DNA from: Verrucomicrobiia bacterium
Lineage (GTDB): Bacteria; Verrucomicrobiota; Verrucomicrobiia; Limisphaerales; Fontisphaeraceae
DNA: 64,000 nucleotides
Reading direction: 5' to 3'
Assembly (NCBI GenBank): GCA_026414565.1
Contig: JAOAIT010000028.1
Location: 1 to 64,000, forward strand
How positions within the stretch are numbered: the stretch's first letter is position 1; each line of letters opens with the position of its first letter. The notes beneath the pieces were generated by a model, which was not told where the DNA came from, ran no database searches, and saw only the letters and a program-made list of their open reading frames with translations. Both the position numbers and the translations under genes were made by a program. Below are positions 8,296 to 15,566 of this stretch, in pieces.

Positions 8296-8601
8296 TCACT
8301 CCGCCCTAACCGGCGCCGCCTTCTTCAACTGATCCACGATCTCGCGCAGCCCCACCCCCGCGCTCCCGGCCACAGCACCCCAGATCGTGCCCGCGTCAAA
8401 ACTCCCCGACGCCACCAGCTCCGCCAGCGCGCCCAAGATCGGCGCCAGGATCGGCAGCCAGGCCTTTGGCAATTTTGGCAGGAAAAACTTGATGATGGCA
8501 ATCACCACCGGCACCACCACCGGGATCAGAATCATTGTCAGGCTCGGCCCCTGCGCCCCCTCCGCACCTGCCGCACTCGCAAAAAGAAGCATCTCATTCA
8601 T
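8296..8601 (-). CDS. holin-like membrane protein
   Basis: A 101-residue protein with a hydrophobic segment at about residues 20-40 (M-I-L-I-P-V-V-V-P-V-V-I-A-I-I-K-F-F-L) and a second, weaker one around 45-60, then a Gly/Ala-rich amphipathic region and a Lys-rich tail. Small size, two hydrophobic segments, charged C-terminus and position next to lipoprotein-type genes suggest a holin, or a membrane protein related to phage lysis. I took ATG 8601 over an ATG at 8628 because it gives a more usual N-terminus. No muralytic enzyme gene is visible in this part of the prophage. Confidence 0.55.
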   Translation of the reverse strand: MNEMLLFASAAGAEGAQGPSLTMILIPVVVPVVIAIIKFFLPKLPKAWLPILAPILGALAELVASGSFDAGTIWGAVAGSAGVGLREIVDQLKKAAPVRAE

Positions 8602-8644
8602 GCCCGAATTCTCGCACCACCTCCGCATCCTGGAAATGTCATGG

Positions 8645-8680
8645 AAACAAAAAAAAGAGAGCCGGATCCCTCCGGCTCTT
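8645..8680 (-). terminator. rho-independent terminator of the 9220-8708 gene
   Basis: A perfect 9-bp stem AGAGCCGGA (8658-8666) / TCCGGCTCT (8671-8679) with a 4-base loop. Read on the minus strand it is followed by a run of eight T, so it would end leftward transcription arriving from 8708. It separates the AT-richer unknown genes from the lysis and packaging genes. Confidence 0.75.
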
Positions 8681-8707
8681 TTCCCTTCCCGGCCAATGGC
8701 CCCGCGC

Positions 8708-9220
8708 TCACACCTTCGCCTTCTCCCGCGCCTTCTCCCACCGCCGGCGCGCCAAGGCCCGCATCATTTCACGACGCATATCAGGCGCCACCTTGGCCCA
8801 TTTTTTCTTCGCAGCATCAGATTGATGAGAATTCGAATAAATTAAGCGGATAGGAACCAGCATGTGAATCGGATCATAAATGATATATCCCAAATAATGA
8901 TGAAACCACTCGATGTGCCACTTTAGCTTGGATTTCCTTGCATGAAATCCCAATTTTGCCATATAGATTATGAATTCATCGAAATTAGATTTCGCATAAC
9001 ATGGATAGGCATCGCGATGCACGATCGCCAGGCCATGCGCTCCGGCTTCAAGAATGAATTCGATGGATTTTAATATGAGCAATTGTATTAAATCCTGGTT
9101 CGCCTCATATTTTATTTTTAGTCCATAACCATCAATACCATCCAGGGCCAACTTATAAAATTTATCAATCTCATTTTTTGTTGGAGGCGTGAGTCCGACT
9201 AAGCTAGCGTAAGTGCTCAT
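8708..9220 (-). CDS. uncharacterised prophage protein, AT-richer than neighbours
   Basis: A 170-residue protein starting at ATG 9220, with GGGGGG about 7 bases upstream. It has many Ile, Tyr, Lys and His residues and few of the Ala/Arg-rich stretches of the neighbours. Hydrophobic helices occur around residues 42-60 (L-I-Q-L-L-I-L-K-S-I-E-F) and a W-H-I-E-W-F-H-H-Y-L-G-Y cluster near 100-115. The C-terminus is basic. No family recognised. Different base composition plus a private terminator suggest an independently transcribed accessory gene. Confidence 0.65.
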   Translation of the reverse strand: MSTYASLVGLTPPTKNEIDKFYKLALDGIDGYGLKIKYEANQDLIQLLILKSIEFILEAGAHGLAIVHRDAYPCYAKSNFDEFIIYMAKLGFHARKSKLKWHIEWFHHYLGYIIYDPIHMLVPIRLIYSNSHQSDAAKKKWAKVAPDMRREMMRALARRRWEKAREKAKV

Positions 9221-9298
9221 CTTTTGTCCCCCCGTCCGCCGCACCGGTTCATCCGGCGCGCCCAGGCTGCCCCAGCTTGGAGGTGGGGGGCCGCAGCC

Positions 9299-9745
9299 CT
9301 ACATTTTAGTTAAATTTTCGATTTGCTTTTCGATGGACATGATGTGCTCCTCGATCCGCTTTGCCTTTTCCAAATTCCCCTGCTGCACTCTTTTTTGGAA
9401 AGCCTCACGCAATGTTTTAAGGGTCATTTTAAGCCCCTCGATCCTGGCCCGCCGCTCCGCCGCGGCGGCGGCGCCAGAGACCTCATCCTTGGCCCAGTTT
9501 AAAAGGGCCCGGACAACCTTTTCTGTTCCGGCCTGTTTGGGGCGAATTCGGACGTCAACAATAGGATCTTCGTGATTTAATTTGGCTCCAAGGCCACGGT
9601 CATGATCGCTAACACGGGCGACGACGTGTCGCCCGTTGAACTCAAAATGGTAGTATCTGCTGCACGAGATAGAAGAGTACTCCCACCCCTTAAAAAGGAA
9701 TCCAGCAGCAGCCAATCTTGCGATCTGTTTTTTATTAAGTTCCAT
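9299..9745 (-). CDS. uncharacterised prophage protein with C-terminal coiled coil
   Basis: A 148-residue protein. The first half is beta-rich with paired Y-Y-H-F-E-F and R-H-V-V-A-R-V-S-D-H-D strands; the last 60 residues form a heptad-like coiled coil (L-K-T-L-R-E-A-F ... I-E-E-H-I-M-S-I-E-K-Q-I). It is the first leftward gene next to the control region and, like its downstream neighbour, is less GC-rich than the structural genes. No family recognised; an early or lysogeny-expressed accessory role is only suggested by position. Confidence 0.6.
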   Translation of the reverse strand: MELNKKQIARLAAAGFLFKGWEYSSISCSRYYHFEFNGRHVVARVSDHDRGLGAKLNHEDPIVDVRIRPKQAGTEKVVRALLNWAKDEVSGAAAAAERRARIEGLKMTLKTLREAFQKRVQQGNLEKAKRIEEHIMSIEKQIENLTKM

Positions 9746-9766
9746 ACGCCCATTTTTTAAGCATAA

Positions 9767-9782
9767 TGCGTGCCGGTACGCA
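9767..9782. promoter_or_regulatory. near-palindrome upstream of the 9745 gene
   Basis: TGCGTGCCGGTACGCA matches its own reverse complement at 14 of 16 positions and lies 22 bases before the ATG of the leftward gene, followed by an AT-rich stretch able to hold a promoter. Candidate operator. Confidence 0.35.
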
Positions 9783-9859
9783 CAGAAAAATATTTATTTT
9801 TCGCAAATATCTTTCTTGCAAGACATTCCAACATTTTCGCCTCTTCTCACTTTTGATTT

Positions 9860-9875
9860 TGGCACGATTCTTGAA
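9860..9875 (+). promoter_or_regulatory. weak sigma-54-like promoter candidate
   Basis: TGGCACG-N4-TTGAA has the -24 GG and correct 10-base spacing but carries GA instead of GC at -12. No rightward gene begins soon after it, so it may be fortuitous. Confidence 0.2.
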
Positions 9876-9890
9876 TGGATTTTTTCCAAA

Positions 9891-9923
9891 TTATGAGAAA
9901 AAAGCAGGCTGGTTTTCTCATAA
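9891..9923. promoter_or_regulatory. 11-bp perfect inverted repeat in the prophage control region
   Basis: TTATGAGAAAA (9891-9901) pairs with TTTTCTCATAA (9913-9923) across 11 bases. It could be an operator for a dimeric regulator or a hairpin in RNA from either strand. Confidence 0.5.
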
Positions 9924-10022
9924 ATGATATATCACCACACCCCTCACCACCCATTTTTGCCCGCCGACAAGGCCCCGCTCCAAACCCCCAACAGCAATCA
10001 AGCCCTTATAACAGATAAAATT

Positions 10023-10097
10023 ATTTCATCGTGAAATGATTTTTTTGTAAGTGCCTAATCTCCAAAGCCTTAGAGAAAAACTATTTCACGATGAAAT
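10023..10097. promoter_or_regulatory. two mirror-image palindromic operators 60 bp apart
   Basis: ATTTCATCGTGAAAT (10023-10037) and ATTTCACGATGAAAT (10083-10097) are exact reverse complements of each other; each is itself a 6-bp inverted repeat around a 3-base centre. Their centres are exactly 60 bases apart, suiting cooperative or looping binding of one regulator. Confidence 0.6.
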
Positions 10098-10166
10098 AAT
10101 TTCCGCCCCACCCGGCGCCGCCTCGGACCCGCCTTCACCATCCCCGGCCCTCACTATACTATATAA

Positions 10167-10376
10167 TCAGAGGAGCCTTGATCCCCGCCGCCAGGCCCAC
10201 AGCTCACCCCAAATCCCCCACACCCCAGCCAACCCCAAGCACCACGCCATCCCCTCAAACAGCCGATTATTATCGGCCAAAATGGCGCTGACCATAAATG
10301 GCACCGAAGACAAGGCAAACACCACGGACGCCCCCATCGCCCAGTTGAAACTCTTTTTCTCGTTTTGCGTTTTCAT
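10167..10376 (-). CDS. small two-helix membrane protein
   Basis: A 69-residue protein from ATG 10376, which overlaps the stop of the upstream ribbon-helix-helix gene as ATGA. It has two hydrophobic segments (A-M-G-A-S-V-V-F-A-L-S-S-V-P-F-M-V and M-A-W-C-L-G-L-A-G-V-W-G-I-W-G) joined by a short polar turn. Coupled translation with a DNA-binding protein suggests co-regulation. Superinfection exclusion or holin-antagonist roles are possible but unsupported by motif. Confidence 0.55.
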   Translation of the reverse strand: MKTQNEKKSFNWAMGASVVFALSSVPFMVSAILADNNRLFEGMAWCLGLAGVWGIWGELWAWRRGSRLL

Positions 10377-10648
10377 TTTTCTTTTCCATTCGAAGTTTGA
10401 TACCTCGGCCCATCCTCCGCCGCCGCCGGCAATTCCTCCCATCGTGTCACCCGCCCATCCGTCTGCTTCAAAATGGCCCTCCAGTCCAGCGGCAGCATCA
10501 CAAAGCCATCGCGCTCGAAAGCATGCAAAAAAGATTGGACACAGAGCTTAATAATCCCAGCTCTTGTCGTGCCCATCTTTTGTGCTGCGGCGTCCAACCT
10601 CGAAATCGTGATGGGATCGAGCCGGACAGGTATTGGCTTACCTTCCAC
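10373..10648 (-). CDS. ribbon-helix-helix DNA-binding protein (leftward)
   Basis: A 91-residue protein starting with GTG 10648. The N-terminus has the ribbon-helix-helix layout: a basic beta strand (K-P-I-P-V-R-L-D), helix 1 (T-I-S-R-L-D-A-A-A-Q-K-M-G), turn, and helix 2 (T-R-A-G-I-I-K-L-C-V-Q-S-F). A second copy of this fold is encoded divergently at 10733. It probably represses from operators in the 10656-10722 interval, where CGTATAT half-sites occur. The C-terminal 40 residues are of unknown function. Confidence 0.7.
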   Translation of the reverse strand: MEGKPIPVRLDPITISRLDAAAQKMGTTRAGIIKLCVQSFLHAFERDGFVMLPLDWRAILKQTDGRVTRWEELPAAAEDGPRYQTSNGKEK

Positions 10649-10696
10649 ACTAAAACGTATATCAGAAAAAAATTATCTAACAATGAAAAAAAGTGC

Positions 10697-10724
10697 TTGA
10701 CATCGTATATTGATGATATACGTT
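10697..10724 (+). promoter_or_regulatory. rightward promoter with embedded operator
   Basis: A perfect -35 TTGACA (10697-10702) is followed after 16 bases by TACGTT (10719-10724) as a weak -10. Between them lies a perfect inverted repeat CGTATAT (10704-10710) / ATATACG (10716-10722) around 5 bases. One further CGTATAT half-site is at 10656-10662, upstream of the opposing gene. The layout suggests autoregulation by one or both ribbon-helix-helix proteins. Confidence 0.6.
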
Positions 10725-10732
10725 ATTGCCGG

Positions 10733-10915
10733 ATGCAGGAAAAAGCACAGAGACCAAAAACAAGGCCAATTCCAATCCGGTTGGACGATGAGCTTTTGTC
10801 TCGAATTCTCCAGGCCGCAAAGCGTCTGGGCATCCCACGGTCATGCGTGATCCGCCTGGCCATCTTAAATCAATTGCCCGAAATCGAGTCCGGGAGAATC
10901 CAGCTAAGATCATGA
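10733..10915 (+). CDS. ribbon-helix-helix DNA-binding protein (rightward)
   Basis: A 60-residue protein from ATG 10733, 8 bases after the promoter candidate. It has R-P-I-P-I-R-L-D-D-E-L as the DNA-contacting strand, helix 1 (L-L-S-R-I-L-Q-A-A-K-R-L-G) and helix 2 (P-R-S-C-V-I-R-L-A-I-L-N-Q-L). It is similar in plan to the divergent protein at 10648, so the two probably act as an opposing regulatory pair. It is the first gene of the rightward early operon. The in-frame upstream extension passes through the promoter and is unlikely. Confidence 0.7.
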   Translation: MQEKAQRPKTRPIPIRLDDELLSRILQAAKRLGIPRSCVIRLAILNQLPEIESGRIQLRS

Positions 10916-11103
10916 TCCCGATGTTTCTAACCATTTTGTGGTCCTGTTTCATCCTTCACGGCTGCCGCCAGGCAGCCGCCCGCACTTCAGCCAGCCATGG
11001 CGCCGGCTCCACCCTCCTGCGCCGCCATGCTCACGGCTCAAACCCATTCTCCTCTCCAGCGCTAAAGCCGGTGGAGGGGGCCATTTCACCATGTGCCCAT
11101 TGA
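10912..11103 (+). CDS. possible small secreted or lipoprotein ORF
   Basis: A 63-codon frame whose ATG overlaps the upstream stop (ATGA at 10912-10915). The N-terminus is hydrophobic and ends in a Cys (M-F-L-T-I-L-W-S-C-F-I-L-H-G-C), like a lipoprotein signal. The rest is low-complexity and overlaps the next start by 13 bases. It may be real or only a coupling leader. Confidence 0.35.
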   Translation: MIPMFLTILWSCFILHGCRQAAARTSASHGAGSTLLRRHAHGSNPFSSPALKPVEGAISPCAH

Positions 11104-11513
11104 CCACCAACATCGCCGCCGCCGCGGCCCTGCTCAAAAAGCCCACTCACCGGATCATGGAAATGATCGAGTCCGGTGAAATCTCATGGGCATTAAACGT
11201 TGCTGCGCCGGAAATTGGTCGGCGCGAAGTCCGCATTCCGACCTGCAGCATTCTGGCCTGCGCCGAAGGCCGAGAATTCAACCCACAGCCGCGCGACCTG
11301 GCCAAGTCCCTGTTTGGCGGCTCCATCGTGGAAAATGGCATTCCGGCTCCCAGATTCTACACTGCCCTGGGCATCACCCACGGGCACTTTTACAATCTCG
11401 TCCGGGCGGGCGCGATCGCCCTCTCCCGCGCCCCCCATCGCGGCGCCTCAGGCGCCGCCATCATCCCGTTTTCCGCCGCCGTTCAATTTTTGGAAAAGCG
11501 TCGCATCTCATGA
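11091..11513 (+). CDS. early phage protein with two excisionase-like helix-turn-helix segments
   Basis: A 140-residue protein from ATG 11091, with GGTGGAGGGGG upstream. Residues 5-30 (A-A-A-A-A-L-L-K-K-P-T-H-R-I-M-E-M-I-E-S-G) and 90-135 (L-G-I-T-H-G-H-F-Y-N-L-V-R-A-G-A-I ... P-F-S-A-A-V-Q-F-L) both resemble MerR/Xis-type winged helices that read a helix and then an E-x-G-x-I or R-x-G-x-I wing. Probably DNA-binding; role unknown. Its stop overlaps the next ATG. Confidence 0.6.
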   Translation: MCPLTTNIAAAAALLKKPTHRIMEMIESGEISWALNVAAPEIGRREVRIPTCSILACAEGREFNPQPRDLAKSLFGGSIVENGIPAPRFYTALGITHGHFYNLVRAGAIALSRAPHRGASGAAIIPFSAAVQFLEKRRIS

Positions 11514-12220
11514 ACATCCAACCAGCCGAAGTCCAGCTCCCTGAAGTATCCAACTGCTCCGATCCTTGGGGTCAGGTCAGTCGCTACGCGCTGCTCGCTG
11601 CCAGATTCATGCATGCCAGCCTCGCCTGCCAGGCCATGGCCGGCTTCATCCTGATTGAACTTCGCAAAAATTTCGCCGTCCGCAAACCCGGCCGGCCTTC
11701 ATCATCATCAATCTCAGCCGAGCTTGATTGGGAAGATGCCTGCTTCGATGCAGGCATCAGCGCCACCACCGCCTGGCGCTGGATGAAGCTGGCCCAGGCC
11801 ATCAAGCCGCGGCTCCGCCGCCTCGGGGCCGAAGAACGGCTCAGAGAACTCATCAACTCAAGCCCGTCAACGTGGAACCAAGACGAGACCGATCTTGTAT
11901 TCAAATCCCTGGAGAAAATCACCGACGGGAAAACCCAGCTCGACTTCCTCAGTGAGATCGGCCTCGCCAAGCGCGCCCCAGGCGGCCCCGGCGGCGCGCG
12001 CAAAAACGATGCCGGAGCGCCCGCGCCGACTCCAGCACTGGCACCAGCCACCGATTTCACCGCCATCGCCATCCGCGACTGGGGTGAGATCCAGCGGCTC
12101 CTGGAATCCTACGACGCCGCCGCCATGTTCTCCCACCTCAACCAAGCCCTCATTCAAGCTCAATGCGCTGTGCTTGAAACCGCCCTGCAGGCCCGCCGCA
12201 GACACTTGATTGAAAAATGA
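11510..12220 (+). CDS. early phage protein, DUF3102-like helix-turn-helix
   Basis: A 236-residue protein starting at ATG 11510 (ATGA overlap). The middle has W-E-D-A-C-F-D-A-G-I-S-A-T-T-A-W-R-W-M-K-L-A, a helix-turn-helix like that of DUF3102 proteins common in phages and plasmids. A Pro/Ala/Gly-rich linker near 155-185 leads to a helical C-terminus. It directly precedes the transposase and overlaps it by 4 bases, so it may assist transposition or act as an early regulator. That role is inferred from position only. Confidence 0.6.
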   Translation: MNIQPAEVQLPEVSNCSDPWGQVSRYALLAARFMHASLACQAMAGFILIELRKNFAVRKPGRPSSSSISAELDWEDACFDAGISATTAWRWMKLAQAIKPRLRRLGAEERLRELINSSPSTWNQDETDLVFKSLEKITDGKTQLDFLSEIGLAKRAPGGPGGARKNDAGAPAPTPALAPATDFTAIAIRDWGEIQRLLESYDAAAMFSHLNQALIQAQCAVLETALQARRRHLIEK

Positions 12221-14094
12221 AAAACCTCACCTCATCCCGCGCCCTGGCCGCCATCCTACCCGCCCTCACCACCCGTGAGCGCATGGAATTGCTTGCCTGG
12301 ATTTCCACCCTCGAAACGATTCAGCCTCCGTATCAATCCGCCTACCGCGAAATTGCATCACGTTTCGGGGTTTCCACCGCCACCGTCCGGCGGAAACACG
12401 ACCTCCTCCGCCGCCTCGGACCCGCCGCCCTCGCCCCGGCCCGCGCCGATCGGGAACCGGCCCTCGCTCCAGAATTAATTGAATTCTGGAAATCCCTTTG
12501 CCAGCTCAACCAGCGAAAAAGCAAACCCGCCTACCGGCTCCTCCTTAAAAAATTCTTCGCCGGGGAACCCATCCCCGGCATCCCAAACGACCAGCCGCGC
12601 AACCAACTCCCCCGCGGCTGGTCGTACCGAAACTTCATGCGGTTCTCCCCGAACCGCTTCGAGCTCACTGCCGCACGCATCGGCCGCAGCGCTGCCGCCG
12701 CGTACCGCCCACTCGTCTTCACCACCCGCCGCCACCTCCAGGTCGGTCAGTTTTTTGTATTCGACGACCTGTGGCATGACCATTTCTGCAACATCCTGGA
12801 CACCCGCCAATGCGGGCGTCCCCTTGAGTTTCACGCCCTCGATCTGGCCTCGGGATGCAAATTCGCCTGGGGCATGCAGCTCCGCGCCGAACGCCCGGAC
12901 GGCACCGAAACCGGCCTCACGGAGTCTGCCATGCGCTTCCTCCTGGCCTATGTCCTGGCCGAATTTGGTTACAACCCAATCACCGGCACCACCCTCATCG
13001 TCGAACACGGAACCGCCGCGATCCGTGAAGACGTGGAGCGCTTGCTCCATTCACTGTCCAACGGCAAGATCACAGTCCATCGCGGCGGCATCCAGCGCAC
13101 GCCAGCCTTCCCCGGCCAGTTCTCACCAGCTGGCCGGGGCAATCCCCGCGCCAAAGCCCACTTGGAGAGTTTAACCAACTTAATCCACAATGAAATGGGT
13201 TTCATCCCTGGCCAAACCGGCCCCACCCGCGATGCCCGGCCCGAGGGCCTGCACGGCCTGCTTCAGTACAACCAAAAGCTCCTCTCAGCCGCCGCCGCCC
13301 TCCCCGAGGATCTGGCCCGTGAACTTAAATTCCCTGTCCTCGAATTCCGCCGCTTCCAGGAACTCGCAGGCCAGATCTACGATGCGATCAATTCCCGCAC
13401 CGATCATCAACTTGAAGGATGGGAAGATCGCCACACCATTGACCCATCCACCGGCCTCCTCCGCCGGCTCTCACCACGCGAGGTCTTCGACGCCGGACGC
13501 CCACATCTCACCCCGCTGCCACCCCATGCCACAGCCATGATCCTGGGGCCTGATCTCGGCGTGGAGCGAACCGTCGGCGCCAATCACATCATCGAATTCC
13601 AGGACCGAAGCGTCGCACACGCCCGCCTCCGTTTCCTCGCCACCGAGCTCCAACCAGGCTCGCAAGTCATCACCGTGCTCAACCCATTCCATCCCTCAGC
13701 GCTTTTCACCTTCGATCAGCATGGCCGTTTCATCGCGGCCCTTCCGCGACTCGATCCCGTGGATCGTGCCGACATCGAGGCCATCCACCGCGCCTGCGGC
13801 CGCGCCGCGGCCATCGAGGCCGAACTCCTCGCCCCCGTCGCCGCCCGCGGCGCCGCCCTCACCCGCGCCCGCGCCCACATGCACGCCCACAATGCCGCCG
13901 TCCTGGCCCGCGCCGGACGCCCCGCGCCGCCGCCCCCCGATCCTGCCCTCGCCGCCGCCGCCGCCGACGACATCCTCGATACCCAGCCCGAGCGCACCGC
14001 CGCCGCCGCCGCCGATGAACTGCCGCCCGCGGCCGAGCCGCCAGAAAATTTCTTAGAAACCATCCTCGACCAACCAACCAACCAACATTCCTAA
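12217..14094 (+). CDS. MuA-like DDE transposase
   Basis: A 625-residue protein. Residues 40-67 form a helix-turn-helix (I-A-S-R-F-G-V-S-T-A-T-V-R-R-K). An RNase H-like catalytic core follows: F-V-F-D-D-L-W-H-D supplies the first Asp (183 or 184), and G-N-P-R-A-K-A-H-L-E-S-L supplies the terminal Glu (317). Where the second Asp is expected, after a beta strand, the sequence reads L-I-V-E-H-G-T (Glu263). A beta-barrel-like domain follows at about 430-520. The Ala/Pro-rich tail is typical of this GC-rich phage. It should catalyse integration and replicative transposition with the ATPase encoded next. Confidence 0.85.
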   Translation: MKNLTSSRALAAILPALTTRERMELLAWISTLETIQPPYQSAYREIASRFGVSTATVRRKHDLLRRLGPAALAPARADREPALAPELIEFWKSLCQLNQRKSKPAYRLLLKKFFAGEPIPGIPNDQPRNQLPRGWSYRNFMRFSPNRFELTAARIGRSAAAAYRPLVFTTRRHLQVGQFFVFDDLWHDHFCNILDTRQCGRPLEFHALDLASGCKFAWGMQLRAERPDGTETGLTESAMRFLLAYVLAEFGYNPITGTTLIVEHGTAAIREDVERLLHSLSNGKITVHRGGIQRTPAFPGQFSPAGRGNPRAKAHLESLTNLIHNEMGFIPGQTGPTRDARPEGLHGLLQYNQKLLSAAAALPEDLARELKFPVLEFRRFQELAGQIYDAINSRTDHQLEGWEDRHTIDPSTGLLRRLSPREVFDAGRPHLTPLPPHATAMILGPDLGVERTVGANHIIEFQDRSVAHARLRFLATELQPGSQVITVLNPFHPSALFTFDQHGRFIAALPRLDPVDRADIEAIHRACGRAAAIEAELLAPVAARGAALTRARAHMHAHNAAVLARAGRPAPPPPDPALAAAAADDILDTQPERTAAAAADELPPAAEPPENFLETILDQPTNQHS

Positions 14095-14095
14095 G

Positions 14096-15154
14096 ATGAA
14101 CGACCAAGCCCCAACCAACCAACCTCCGGAGTCAACACCACTCACCATGATGCACACCAGGCGCTTTCGCGTGCCTGGAGACATCGTGAACCGTTCGACT
14201 TCAGATCTCCCGGATGAACAGCGATCACTCATCCGCTGGCTTCACGCCCATGCGGCAGAGAATGATCTCTCCATTGATGACCTAGCCAAACTGGTCCGCT
14301 ACGATGCCTCAACCCTCCATCGCGTTTTCCACGGAAAATACGATGGCAACCTTTCCCGTGTCTGCGACGAGATCAAGGCCTTCAAGGCCTTGCACGAAGA
14401 GCGCAACAAGGGCCGGCGCCTCGGCTTCATCGAGACTGCTCTAGCCAGGAAGATCTGGCGCGTCTGCGATGCCGCACTCGAGTTTCAGCGCATCGCCGTC
14501 ATCATCGGCGATTCGCAAACCGGAAAGACGGCCGCACTTGAAAGGTATCGTGAAGATCACAACCACGGCAGCACCATCTACGTCCGCTGTCCCACCAGCG
14601 GGACGCTCCGCCTTTTTCTCGATGAAATGGCCCGCGCCATGCGGATTTCACCGAACTTGGTAAAGCACGACCTCATGGAGCGCCTCCTCAGATCATTCGA
14701 CGACCGAATGCTCCTAATCGTTGATGAAATTCATCAATGTTGTTACGGGAGGGCGGACTCTGCTCTACGCACAATAGAATTCATCCGCGAAATCCATGAT
14801 CGAACAAAATGCGGTGTCGTTTTGTGCGGGACATCCGTTTTTGATGAGGAGATGGAATCAGGACGTTTCTCGCGCATCCTTGCACAAACCAAGCGGCGGA
14901 GGCTTTGCAAGCTCATGCTCCCCAATTCACCGTCCGCCGAAGATCTTAATGCCTTCGCCGCAGCCTACGGCCTGCCCCCGGCCACCGGGCAGCATGCGAA
15001 GCTTCAGGCCGACATCATTCGCACCGAGGCCCTCGGCATGTGGCTCTGCATCCTCCGCATGGCCGCCAAGATCGCGGCCAAACGCAAGGAGAAAATGAAC
15101 TGGGACCACGTCTCCGCCGCCCACGCCGGCCTCCGCTCACTCGAAACCATTTAA
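14096..15154 (+). CDS. MuB-like AAA transposition ATPase
   Basis: A 352-residue protein. The N-terminal domain has a Cro/cI-like helix-turn-helix at 58-80 (S-I-D-D-L-A-K-L-V-R-Y-D-A-S-T-L-H-R-V-F), as in MuB. The ATPase core has Walker A G-D-S-Q-T-G-K-T (138-145), Walker B L-L-I-V-D-E (Asp210, Glu211) and a sensor-like V-V-L-C-G-T. It delivers target DNA to the transposase and protects the phage's own DNA from reinsertion in the Mu system. Its start follows the transposase stop by one base. Confidence 0.85.
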   Translation: MNDQAPTNQPPESTPLTMMHTRRFRVPGDIVNRSTSDLPDEQRSLIRWLHAHAAENDLSIDDLAKLVRYDASTLHRVFHGKYDGNLSRVCDEIKAFKALHEERNKGRRLGFIETALARKIWRVCDAALEFQRIAVIIGDSQTGKTAALERYREDHNHGSTIYVRCPTSGTLRLFLDEMARAMRISPNLVKHDLMERLLRSFDDRMLLIVDEIHQCCYGRADSALRTIEFIREIHDRTKCGVVLCGTSVFDEEMESGRFSRILAQTKRRRLCKLMLPNSPSAEDLNAFAAAYGLPPATGQHAKLQADIIRTEALGMWLCILRMAAKIAAKRKEKMNWDHVSAAHAGLRSLETI

Positions 15155-15160
15155 TCCACC

Positions 15161-15334
15161 ATGAACACCATCATCCAACTCTTCCGCATCTTGCAATGGT
15201 ATGCCTTCACCGAGACCAGGTGCGCCTGGTGCCGCCCATATCGCCGCATCCGCCGCGCCTGGCTCTGGCCAAAACGCATCTCTCATGGCATGTGCCATGA
15301 TTGCTTCGTCAAACTCATTTCCAACCCCAATTAA
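15161..15334 (+). CDS. small zinc-ribbon-like protein
   Basis: A 57-residue frame starting at ATG 15161, six bases after the MuB-like gene. It has C-A-W-C in the middle and C-H-D-C near the end, a plausible four-Cys metal site, with a basic Arg/Trp-rich region between. No family recognised. The next gene begins three bases after its stop, which supports expression. Confidence 0.55.
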   Translation: MNTIIQLFRILQWYAFTETRCAWCRPYRRIRRAWLWPKRISHGMCHDCFVKLISNPN

Positions 15335-15337
15335 AAA

Positions 15338-15556
15338 ATGAAACACTCGCTCAGACTTCACTTGGAAAACCTCTCCGCAGAGGAATTGAACTTCATCACA
15401 TCAATCCTCAAAAAGTTCACCGAGGATGACCCCAAAGTCCGCCGCATGATCATCCGCGGCGAAGTCTCCATTCTCGCCCGCGATGGTGGGCATCCCATGT
15501 TCATCCCAACTTTCATCCCCAAAGTTCAACACCACCTTCCCCACCACCACGACTAA
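15338..15556 (+). CDS. small early phage protein of unknown function
   Basis: A 72-residue protein with an acidic helical first half (L-S-A-E-E-L-N-F-I-T-S-I-L-K-K-F-T) and a His-rich end. No family recognised. It lies in a tight run of early genes, 3 bases after the previous stop and 10 bases before the next start. Confidence 0.55.
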   Translation: MKHSLRLHLENLSAEELNFITSILKKFTEDDPKVRRMIIRGEVSILARDGGHPMFIPTFIPKVQHHLPHHHD

Positions 15557-15566
15557 TCCTGATCCC

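Larger units (their letters stand above)
9746..10166. other. prophage control region without convincing genes
   Basis: About 420 bases between the leftward unknown gene (start 9745) and the small membrane protein gene (end 10167). It is AT-rich compared with the rest of the prophage and holds several inverted repeats listed separately. Open frames crossing it have no plausible start or composition. It probably contains promoters and operators for the divergent transcription units. Confidence 0.6.

Noticed and set aside
10051-10551. Rightward open frame across the prophage control region
   Set aside because: It runs over palindromic operators and through the opposite-strand ribbon-helix-helix gene, and has no plausible protein features.
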